From an uncultured Prevotella sp. (GTDB lineage Bacteria; Bacteroidota; Bacteroidia; Bacteroidales; Bacteroidaceae), in the NCBI GenBank assembly GCA_900548585.1, contig URLI01000036.1, positions 1 to 22,467 on the forward strand: a stretch of DNA of 22,467 bases. Reading direction: 5' to 3'. A program made the position numbers and the translations under genes. The notes beneath the pieces are model-generated. The model made no database searches and was not told where the DNA came from. It saw only the letters and a program-made list of their open reading frames with translations. Of the stretch, positions 9,611-17,192 are shown piece by piece. Position 1 is the first letter of the stretch, and every line of letters begins with the position of its first letter.

Positions 9611-11321
9611 CTCTGACGACAGACAACATGGAACGAACCCACGGCGCATACTGAAATGGCTGTGGGTTCTTTTGGCACTTGCCGCGCTTTCATGGCTGGT
9701 GTGGCTCGCGATGCCGATGACCGGGAGCCAGCGGCAACGCAACCGCGTGGCGGTGGACTACCAGTCGTGCTTCGCGCTGGTGTCGGGCAACGACACGCTA
9801 TTGTATATTGGCGAAATGTCTGACGACTGGACACGCACGAGCGTATCGGTGGAATACGGCAATCTGACACCAAGGCACGAAACACTCAACGGCGTTTGGC
9901 ACAATAAGTACATGCTCGTCCCATCGTGCCACGGGCGCATACTGACATTCAACCCCGACCACAAGGCGGACAGCATCCTGAAGGTGGTGAACGACACGCT
10001 GCCAAGGCTCGTCAGACGGCAGGAAACACTGCTGGCGGAGAAAAGCAAAACGCTCGGGCGGACGGTCAGGGAACTGATGTATTTCATGCGCGTGCACAGC
10101 GTTATTGACAACGGCTACCACATCGTGGCCGCACATTACACGGAGGTGGCAGCCGGCAAGGAACTGATAGACAGCGCGCTGTCCGCGCTGAGGTCGGCAA
10201 GGAACAGGCCGCTGAGGATGTGCGTCGTACAGCGTTTCACGGCAGTGTGCAAGGACGGCGAGGGGAAAACACAGCGTTATGTCTGCGACATGCAGAGAGA
10301 CGCCCCACCGCAACTGCTCTGCACCATACAGACACGCAGCAGGAGAAAGCCAGCCCACGCATTTGCCACCTTCAGCGGCAAGCCGGGGCAATACCGTGCG
10401 GCACCGCAGCCAGAGTTCACATACATGGGCGAGACAGACAACGGGAAACGCAACGGTCACGGCATATATTCCGACCGCGCGGGGAACTACTACGACGGCT
10501 TCTGGGCCGACGGCATGCGCGATGGCTTCGGCTGCTCGGTTGACTCCGCAGGAAACGTGCGCGTGGGACTGTGGAAGGCCGACCGATTCCGTGGCGAACG
10601 GCTGAATTACAACACCGAGCGCATATACGGCATCGACGTCGCGCGCTACCAGCACGAGAGCGGCGGACGCTCTCACCCGATCGCATGGGACAGGCTGCGC
10701 ATAAGCAGCCTCGGGGTGAAAACGCCAAAGACAATCACGGGAAAGGTTGACTATCCCGTCTCGTTCGTCTTCATAAAGTCAACCGAAGGCACCACTGTGA
10801 CAAACAGGTACTATATTTCCGATTATGCCGCAGCACGGAAAAACGGGATACGCGTGGGCGCTTACCATTTTTTCTCGACGAAAAGCAACCCGAAGGAACA
10901 GGCGAGGCATTTCCTGCGGCACACGAGGTTCACGAGGGGCGACCTCCCTCCCGTGCTTGACGTGGAGCCGAGCGACGCGCAGATAGCGGCCATGGGCGGA
11001 GCGGAAACGATGTTCGCCAACATAAGGACGTGGATGGGCATGGTGGAGAACGCCACGGGAGTGCGCCCGATACTCTACATAAACCAGATGTTCGTCAACC
11101 GCTACATGCCGCTGGCGCCCGACATCGCGGCGGCTTACGAGGTGTGGATAGCGCGATACAACGAGTTCAAGCCCGACATGCACCTCGTTTTCTGGCAACT
11201 GGGCTACGACGGCAGGGTGACCGGAATACGCGGTGACGTTGACATCAACGTCTTCAACGGCTACCGCGACGAGTGGGAAGGCTATCTCGAAAGAAGGACT
11301 TTCGGCGGCGGTCGTCGCTGA
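9585..11321 (+). CDS. Membrane-anchored MORN-repeat GH25 lysozyme-like protein
   Basis: The 578-residue protein begins inside the inositol synthase gene (26-base overlap). Residues 1-22 are basic and 23-44 form one membrane segment (ILKWLWVLLALAALSWLVWL), so it is probably an inner-membrane protein with a periplasmic body. Residues about 50-270 are an unrecognised region. Residues about 279-340 contain MORN-like repeats (YMGETDNGKRNGHGIY, YYDGFWADGMRDGFG, RVGLWKADRFRGE). Residues 348-562 are a glycoside hydrolase family 25 domain: YGIDVARYQ (D351), FVFIKSTEGT, VGAYHFF, LPPVLDVEP with the acidic pair D459 and E461, and FWQLG. GH25 enzymes cut the muramic acid bond in peptidoglycan. All key acids are present, so activity is likely. 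The order anchor, unknown region, MORN, GH25 is unusual. Confidence 0.88.
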
Positions 11322-11446
11322 GCGTCCATCCCTTTCAGTATTCCCGATTATGGCAGGCTTGCCGTGGCAAACAATATAATTTTGGCACTTATGTCCAAAA
11401 TAAGATGTATATTCATTTCCAAAAATGACTAATGTACATAATATGA

Positions 11447-11537
11447 AAAATAAAAAGTCCACCGTTAAGGACGATGGACCATGACCTAATGTTTTCACAA
11501 CGGAATAATCCTTATTGTGATTTGCTAAAAATTAGTT
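11447..11537 (-). ncRNA. tracrRNA of the type II-C CRISPR system
   Basis: On the minus strand, 11536-11515 is an anti-repeat: it pairs with the first 23 bases of the CRISPR repeat in crRNA sense, except for one unpaired base in a T pair and the first base. Downstream come a nexus-like element (AAGGATTATTCCGTTGTGAA) and a terminator hairpin GTCCATCG (11479-11472) with CGGTGGAC (11464-11457, one G-U pair), followed by TTTTTATTTTT (11456-11446). The RNA is therefore about 90 nt. Its promoter (separate entry) places the start just before the anti-repeat. It is divergent from cas9 and ends opposite the MORN-GH25 gene. Ends are predicted, not mapped. The combination of anti-repeat, nexus, terminator and promoter makes the call strong. 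Confidence 0.92.
11457..11479 (-). terminator. Rho-independent terminator of tracrRNA
   Basis: An 8-bp stem with a 7-base loop is followed on the minus strand by five T, one A and five T. It is the last hairpin of the tracrRNA, as in other type II systems. Confidence 0.85.
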
Positions 11538-11540
11538 CTG

Positions 11541-11572
11541 CAAATGTATGATTTTTTTCTGGGAAAAGCAAA
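11541..11572 (-). promoter_or_regulatory. tracrRNA promoter, full Bacteroidota consensus
   Basis: On the minus strand TTTG (11572-11569), a 20-base spacer and TACATTTG (11548-11541) match the TTTG-N19-21-TAnnTTTG promoter exactly. Transcription would start near 11534-11537, at the first base of the anti-repeat. Confidence 0.85.
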
Positions 11573-11591
11573 TCTTTTTTATTTTTTTTAT

Positions 11592-11599
11592 TATATTTG
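11592..11599 (+). promoter_or_regulatory. cas9 operon promoter -7 box
   Basis: TATATTTG matches TAnnTTTG. A start near 11606 would give a leader of about 19 bases before the ATG at 11625. The -33 position (about 11568-11572) has no TTTG on the plus strand and coincides with the tracrRNA -33 box. The box also lies inside a possible N-terminal extension of cas9, which argues against that extension. Confidence 0.6.
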
Positions 11600-11624
11600 C
11601 GGTAAGATTAAAACACACATAAAT

Positions 11625-14600
11625 ATGAAGAGGATATTAGGACTTGATTTGGGAACTACGAGTATAGGATGGGCACTGGTGAACGAGGGCGAAAACGACA
11701 ATGAGAAATCATCGATAGTGAAACTCGGTGTGAGGGTCAATCCGCTTTCGAGCGATGAGAAAAACGAATTTGAGACGGGAAAGGCACTAACGACGAATGC
11801 AGAAAGGACAAATAAGCATGGAATGAGAATTAACCTGCAGCGTTACAAGCAACGCAGGGCTAACCTCGTGAGATGTTTGAAGGAAAATGGTATAATAGAT
11901 GATGAAACGCTACTCTTTGAGCATGGGAACAGCAGTACATTCCAGACCTACAGAGCCAGGGCAAAAGCCGTTGACGAGGAGATCTCACTTGCCGATTTTT
12001 CCCGTGTCCTGCTTATGATAAACAAAAAACGCGGATACAAGAGCAACAGGAAAGCAAAAGACACAGATGATGGCGAACTGATTGACGGGATGACTGTGGC
12101 GAAAGAACTGCATAGCAAGGGCCTGACGCCAGGTCAGTTCCTTATGATGCGGCAAAAGGAAGGAAAGAAATTCCGTCAGGAATTCTACCGTTCGGACTTG
12201 CAAAACGAATTGGACATGATTTGGGACAATCAAAAGACGTTCTATCCAGATGTACTCACTGACGACATGAAGAGCGAGATCGCCGGGATGAACGCGAAGC
12301 AGTGTTCGGCAATATTCTATAACAGGAAAAATGTCGTGACGGCGAAAAACAACGGCAAAGATTCCTATGAGACAAAACTGCAATGGCGATGTGAATGCCT
12401 TACGGGGAAGAGGGACATCGAGCAGGTGGCATACGTGATTAGCAGTCTTTGCGGCGAAATCAGCAACTCGAGCGGGCGGCTGGCCATGATAAGCGACCGC
12501 AGCAAGGATTTGTATTTCAACAATCAGACGATAGGGCAGTACCTGATGACCTTGATTGACGGAAATCCGAACGTAAGTCTTAAGAACATAACCTTCTACC
12601 GTCAGGATTATATTGACGAGTTCAATGCTATATGGCAGTGCCAGTCTAAATATCACAAGGAACTTACACCAGCGTTGAAGGATGAAATAGAAAAACACAT
12701 TATATTCTACCAGCGTGACTTGAAGAGTTGCAAATCACTTGTGAACCACTGTGAGTTTGAGCAATCTGAAAAAGAGATTGCGGTGGACGGGAAGAAGAGG
12801 AAAATAACCATAGGACTACGTGCATGTCCCAAGTCGTCGCCACTGTTCCAGACCTTCAGGACATGGCAAAAACTGAATGACATTATGGTTAGTACGTCAT
12901 ACGGGAAACACAAGTCATCTGCAATGAATTCTGTGCCAGATCTGTTCAATGATCTCAAAACATGGAAGCCGGAACGTTTCCTGAAACAGGAAGAGAAGGA
13001 AAAACTATTTGAAGAACTTTCCGTGAAGGGAAAACTCACCAAGAATGAAGCACTCTGCATATTGTTCGGGAAAGCCAATGGGCTTGAAATGAATTTCAGG
13101 GAGGTTGAAGGCAACCAGACGATGGCTGCGATCTATGGTGCGTGTCGTGACATCATTTCACAATCGGGCAATGGCGAATATGACTTCCGAAAGATGAGCG
13201 CGGCAGAAATTAAAAGTACTGTGAATGAAATATTTGGGAGACTCGGATATGATACAAGTTTTCTTGATTTTGACCCGTTGTCGGAAGGCAAGGCTCTTGA
13301 GCGGCAATCGTCTTACAGGCTGTGGCATCTGCTTTACTCGTACGCTGGCGACAAATCTGTCACTGGCAATGATGCCTTGTTGGAAAGAATAGGCGAATTG
13401 TGTGGCCTCGACAGGGAGAGTGCAGGCATAATGGCAAAAGTGTCTTTCGCGGAGGACTATGGTAAGTTGAGCGCAAAGGCAATGCGCAAGATATTGAGAT
13501 ACATGATGAAAGGGATGGGGTACAGTGCGGCATGCGAGGAGGCTGGATATAAACACTCACCACGATCCCTGACGAAAGAAGAACTTAAAGCGAAAGTATA
13601 TGCAGGCAAAATGGATGTGATAAAGCGCAACAGCCTGAGAAACCCGGTGGTGGAAAAAATACTCAACCAAATGGTAAACGTTGTGAATGGCATTATAGAT
13701 ACCTACGGTAAGCCTGACGAGATACGCATAGAGATGGCACGCGAACTGAAACAGAGCCGTGAAGACAGGGCGGAAAAGGACAAGGCAATAAGGGATGCGA
13801 CTAAAGAGCAAAATATAATACGCAAGACTCTTGAGGAGGATTTCCACATCGCAAACGTGACAAAAAATGACATATTGCGCTACCGGCTTTACGAAGAACT
13901 GAAGATGAATGGATACAAGACGCTGTATTCTTGCACTTATATCCCAATAGAAGAATTATTCAGCAAAAAATTCGAAATTGAGCATATCATACCAAAGGCA
14001 CGCTTGTTTGACGACTCTTTCTCAAACAAGACGCTTGAGACAAGCGGCGTGAACAAAGACAAAGGTGATATGACGGCATACGATTTCGTGGCCATGAAAC
14101 ATGACGAAAAATATCTGGCCGACTATGAAGCACGAGTGAATGAACTTTTCAAGCAGAAGAAAATATCAAAAGCAAAAAGAGACAAACTGCTTATGAGGGA
14201 GGCCGACATACCGAAAGATTTCCTAAACCGCGACCTCAATGACACGCAGTATATTGCAAAGACGGCAAGGGAAATGCTCGAAGACATTGTGCCGGAGGTG
14301 CTAACCACCACAGGGAAAATCACGAGCAGGCTGCGTGAAGACTGGGGACTGGTGGATGTGATGAAAGAAATCAACTGGGACAAGTTCGACAAACTCAAAA
14401 TGACCGTTACGGAACATGACCGCGACGGGAGGCCGATAAAGCGTATCATGGACTGGACAAAGCGCAACGACCACAGGCACCACGCAATGGATGCACTGAC
14501 GATAGCTTTCACGAAACGGGCAATTATACAGTATCTCAACAATGTGAATGCAAGGAGCGACAAAGGAAGCAGCATATATGGAATAGAGAAGAAATATATG

Positions 14601-15806
14601 AAACGCAACGAGCGCGGAAAGCTGGTTTTCGTTCCGCCAATGCCTTCAGGCAAGTTGCGTGAAGAGGCAAGACGTCAACTCGACATGATACTTGTATCCG
14701 TGAAGGCGAAGAACAAGGTGGTGACGAAGAACATCAACAAAACAAAGAAAAATGGCGGGGTGAACAAAAAAGAACAGTTGACGCCGCGTGGGAAATTGCA
14801 CAACGAAACGGTATATGGAAAAATAGCACGCTACCAAACGGAAATGAAAAGAGTTGGGGGGAGTTTCACCGAGGATGTCGTACTGAGTGTGGCTGACAAA
14901 CGTATACGGGAGGCTTTGTATGAACGGCTGGCAGAGCATGACTTCAATCCTAAGGAGGCATTCACCGGCAGCAACTCGCTCACGAAAAAACCTCTGTGGC
15001 TTGACAAGGAACATTCCAGATGTGTGCCGGAAAAAGTGAAAACAGTTATACTGGAACCAATATGCACCATAAGGAAACCTGTGGATAAAGATTTGAATAT
15101 AGACAAGGTGGTTGATGCCAGGGTGAAGGAAATCCTTAAGCAACGCCTGAAGGAATATGGCGGTGTTGCAGCCAAGGCGTTCTCAAACCTTGAGGAAAAC
15201 CCTATATGGCTTAACAGGGAAAAAGGGATTGCCATAAAGAGGGTTAAGATCTTGGACAGTAAAAACAATGTCGCAATACACGGCAAGCATGACATTGCAG
15301 GCAGGCCCATGCTTGACGAGGACGGTAAACCTGTGGGGAATGACTATGTAAACACTTCAAACAACCATCATGTGGCAATTTTCACAGATAGTGAAGGAAA
15401 CTTGCAGGAGCATGTTGTGTCGTTCTACGAAGCAACGGCGATGGCAATCCTCGGGTATCCGGTTGTTGACCGTCAGTATAATAAAGGTCTGGGATGGAAG
15501 TTCCTGTTCTCAATGAAGCAGAATGAGTATTTCGTATTCCCGAATGAGGCGGAAGGCTTTGATCCAAATGAAATTGACTTGACCGACGAAAGTAACGCCG
15601 CAATAATATCACGGAACTTGTTCAGGGTGCAAAAATTCTCAAAGGGGGATTATTTTTTCCGCCATCATTTGGAAACCAATGTGGAAACCAACCTGAAGTT
15701 GAAAAACGTGACATGGAAGCGCATAACGCGGCTTAATGATTTGATTGGTGTCGTAAAGGTGCGTGTTGACCACATTGGTAGAATCGTGTATGTCGGGGAA
15801 TATTAA
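11625..15806 (+). CDS. cas9: CRISPR-associated endonuclease Cas9 (type II-C, large form)
   Basis: The 1393-residue protein is an RNA-guided DNA nuclease. RuvC-I is MKRILGLDLGTTSIGWAL with D8. The Arg-rich bridge helix follows at about 67-88 (MRINLQRYKQRRANLVR). RuvC-II is PDEIRIEMAREL (E703). HNH is FEIEHIIPKARLFDDSFSNK with H787 and N801, and RuvC-III is DHRHHAMDALTIAF (H952, H953, D956). All catalytic residues are present, so it should cut both strands. The recognition lobe lies at about 90-690 and the PAM-interacting region after about 1070. An in-frame ATG at 11544 exists, but M28 of that frame gives the canonical N-terminus and a promoter box lies between. The length is at the large end for II-C but usual in Bacteroidota. 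cas1 follows 12 bases later. PAM cannot be read from sequence. Confidence 0.98.
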   Translation: MKRILGLDLGTTSIGWALVNEGENDNEKSSIVKLGVRVNPLSSDEKNEFETGKALTTNAERTNKHGMRINLQRYKQRRANLVRCLKENGIIDDETLLFEHGNSSTFQTYRARAKAVDEEISLADFSRVLLMINKKRGYKSNRKAKDTDDGELIDGMTVAKELHSKGLTPGQFLMMRQKEGKKFRQEFYRSDLQNELDMIWDNQKTFYPDVLTDDMKSEIAGMNAKQCSAIFYNRKNVVTAKNNGKDSYETKLQWRCECLTGKRDIEQVAYVISSLCGEISNSSGRLAMISDRSKDLYFNNQTIGQYLMTLIDGNPNVSLKNITFYRQDYIDEFNAIWQCQSKYHKELTPALKDEIEKHIIFYQRDLKSCKSLVNHCEFEQSEKEIAVDGKKRKITIGLRACPKSSPLFQTFRTWQKLNDIMVSTSYGKHKSSAMNSVPDLFNDLKTWKPERFLKQEEKEKLFEELSVKGKLTKNEALCILFGKANGLEMNFREVEGNQTMAAIYGACRDIISQSGNGEYDFRKMSAAEIKSTVNEIFGRLGYDTSFLDFDPLSEGKALERQSSYRLWHLLYSYAGDKSVTGNDALLERIGELCGLDRESAGIMAKVSFAEDYGKLSAKAMRKILRYMMKGMGYSAACEEAGYKHSPRSLTKEELKAKVYAGKMDVIKRNSLRNPVVEKILNQMVNVVNGIIDTYGKPDEIRIEMARELKQSREDRAEKDKAIRDATKEQNIIRKTLEEDFHIANVTKNDILRYRLYEELKMNGYKTLYSCTYIPIEELFSKKFEIEHIIPKARLFDDSFSNKTLETSGVNKDKGDMTAYDFVAMKHDEKYLADYEARVNELFKQKKISKAKRDKLLMREADIPKDFLNRDLNDTQYIAKTAREMLEDIVPEVLTTTGKITSRLREDWGLVDVMKEINWDKFDKLKMTVTEHDRDGRPIKRIMDWTKRNDHRHHAMDALTIAFTKRAIIQYLNNVNARSDKGSSIYGIEKKYMKRNERGKLVFVPPMPSGKLREEARRQLDMILVSVKAKNKVVTKNINKTKKNGGVNKKEQLTPRGKLHNETVYGKIARYQTEMKRVGGSFTEDVVLSVADKRIREALYERLAEHDFNPKEAFTGSNSLTKKPLWLDKEHSRCVPEKVKTVILEPICTIRKPVDKDLNIDKVVDARVKEILKQRLKEYGGVAAKAFSNLEENPIWLNREKGIAIKRVKILDSKNNVAIHGKHDIAGRPMLDEDGKPVGNDYVNTSNNHHVAIFTDSEGNLQEHVVSFYEATAMAILGYPVVDRQYNKGLGWKFLFSMKQNEYFVFPNEAEGFDPNEIDLTDESNAAIISRNLFRVQKFSKGDYFFRHHLETNVETNLKLKNVTWKRITRLNDLIGVVKVRVDHIGRIVYVGEY

Positions 15807-15818
15807 AAACATATTGCC

Positions 15819-16751
15819 ATGATAAAGAAAACGTTGTGTTTCAGCAACCCTGCCTACTTGTCGTTGCGTGACGGACAGCTGGTTATTAAGATTCCCGAAA
15901 TACAGAACAGCAAGGGAGTCCTGGAGGAACTGAAAGAAAAGTCGGTAATAACACGCCCGATAGAAGACATCGGCGTTTTGGTAATAGACAACAGGCAGGT
16001 GACAGTTACGAGTGCTGTTCTCGATGCCCTGCTTGCCAACAACTGTGCAGTGATAACATGCGATGCACGGTCGATGCCAGTTGGACTGCTTCTGCCTCTT
16101 TACGGCAACACCACACAGAGCGAACGGTTTCGTGTACAGATTGACGCATCGCTTCCGCTCAAGAAACAGTTGTGGCAACAGACTATACAATATAAGATAA
16201 TTAACCAAGCCGCCGTACTTTCGGAATGTACTGACGCCGAGACGCATTGTATGAAGGTGTGGGCCGCAGACGTAAGGAGCGGAGACCCACAAAACGTGGA
16301 GGCAAAGGCTGCCGCATATTATTGGAAAAACATTTTCCGTGACGTTACCGGTTTCATACGCGACAGGGAAGGCACGCCACCAAACAATATGCTCAACTAC
16401 GGATATGCCATACTGCGGGCAGTGGTTGCAAGGTCACTGGTTTCGAGTGGCTTGCTGCCGACTTTAGGCATTCATCATCACAATAGGTATAACGCGTATT
16501 GCCTGGCAGACGATATTATGGAGCCTTACCGTCCTTACGTTGACCGTCTCGTGGTCAACATCATGGCACGTTACGGACATGACATGGCACTTACCAGGGA
16601 AATAAAAATGCAATTGCTGTCAATACCCACCATTGATGTGAAAATAGGAGGAAAAAGAAGTCCGCTCATGGTCGGCATTTCGCAGACAACGGCATCACTG
16701 TACAAATGCTTCAGTGGGAAGTCTCGTAAAATATCATATCCTGAAATGTGA
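15819..16751 (+). CDS. cas1: CRISPR-associated integrase Cas1 (type II)
   Basis: The 310-residue protein is the spacer-integration nuclease subunit, acting with Cas2. The metal-binding residues are visible: E161 in NVEAKAAAYYW, a His in IHHHNRYNAYCLADD (H219-H221), and E235 with the neighbouring acidic residues in LADDIMEPYRPY. Length and motifs match type II Cas1. It starts 12 bases after cas9 and its stop overlaps the cas2 start, so the three genes form one operon. Confidence 0.97.
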   Translation: MIKKTLCFSNPAYLSLRDGQLVIKIPEIQNSKGVLEELKEKSVITRPIEDIGVLVIDNRQVTVTSAVLDALLANNCAVITCDARSMPVGLLLPLYGNTTQSERFRVQIDASLPLKKQLWQQTIQYKIINQAAVLSECTDAETHCMKVWAADVRSGDPQNVEAKAAAYYWKNIFRDVTGFIRDREGTPPNNMLNYGYAILRAVVARSLVSSGLLPTLGIHHHNRYNAYCLADDIMEPYRPYVDRLVVNIMARYGHDMALTREIKMQLLSIPTIDVKIGGKRSPLMVGISQTTASLYKCFSGKSRKISYPEM

Positions 16752-17086
16752 AAAGTGAAAGAATAAGTGAATATCGGGTTATGTGGCTGATGGTTCTTTT
16801 TGACTTGCCTACAGAGACAAAGCGTGACATACGCGCCTATTCTGTTTTCAGGAAGAACTTGATGAAAGATGGGTTCACGATGTTTCAGTTCTCCATTTAC
16901 ATTCGTCATTGCGCAAGCATGGAAAATGCAGAAATGCATATAAAAAGAGTTAAGTCATTCCTTCCGGAGTTCGGAAAGGTAGGAATTATTTGCATAACAG
17001 ACAAGCAGTTTGGTAACATCGAGTTGTTTTTCGGCAAAAAGACATTCGCACCAAATGCACCTGGGCAACAATTGGAATTATTCTAA
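16748..17086 (+). CDS. cas2: CRISPR-associated protein Cas2 (type II)
   Basis: The 112-residue protein has the Cas2 ferredoxin-like pattern: first strand VMWLMVLFDLPTETK with the conserved Asp, then YSVFRKNLMKDGFTMFQFSIYIRHC and KVGIICITDKQF, and an APGQQLELF tail typical of type II Cas2 in this phylum. The start is a GTG at 16748 that overlaps the cas1 stop by three bases. The next ATG (16781) would remove the residues before the first strand, so GTG is preferred. The overlap implies coupled translation with cas1. Confidence 0.95.
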   Translation: MKSERISEYRVMWLMVLFDLPTETKRDIRAYSVFRKNLMKDGFTMFQFSIYIRHCASMENAEMHIKRVKSFLPEFGKVGIICITDKQFGNIELFFGKKTFAPNAPGQQLELF

Positions 17087-17088
17087 GA

Positions 17089-17122
17089 ATGGGGATTCCA
17101 TTGCTAAAAATGAAATCCCCAT
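17089..17122 (+). terminator. Hairpin at the end of the cas operon
   Basis: ATGGGGATT (17089-17097) pairs with AATCCCCAT (17114-17122), with extra pairing inside. It starts just after the cas2 stop. The T run (17134-17139) follows after 11 bases, so as a terminator it is imperfect. Lying between cas2 and the array, it could also meet transcription coming out of the array on the other strand. Confidence 0.55.
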
Positions 17123-17192
17123 CCTTTATCGCACTTTTTTATTTCTGATTAATACCATAACTATTTTATTATCAGAAGCATACTGCATATCT
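17123..17192. other. AT-rich flank between cas2 and the array; candidate integration leader
   Basis: This 70-base strongly AT-rich stretch abuts the first, fully conserved repeat on the cas side. The opposite end of the array has a mutated terminal repeat and only 49 bases before a gene. By the usual rule that leaders are AT-rich and the old end is degenerate, this is the likelier site of new spacer insertion. This is an inference. Confidence 0.35.

Noticed and set aside
11377..11384. TAATTTTG on the plus strand as a promoter for another small RNA or a long cas9 leader
   Set aside because: It fits the -7 form, but there is no -33 element at 19-21 bases and no clear product; kept out of the feature list.
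11515..11536. A lone degenerate CRISPR repeat on the plus strand upstream of cas9
   Set aside because: It is best explained as the anti-repeat of tracrRNA, given the promoter on one side and nexus plus terminator on the other.
11544..11624. Possible 27-residue N-terminal extension of Cas9 from an upstream in-frame ATG
   Set aside because: The extension is Phe/Tyr-rich, unlike any Cas9 start, and covers the cas9 -7 box. The canonical MKRILGLDLG begins at 11625.
15807..17192. csn2 or cas4, which would make this type II-A or II-B
   Set aside because: cas1 and cas2 abut, and only a hairpin and AT-rich sequence follow before the array; no fourth gene fits.
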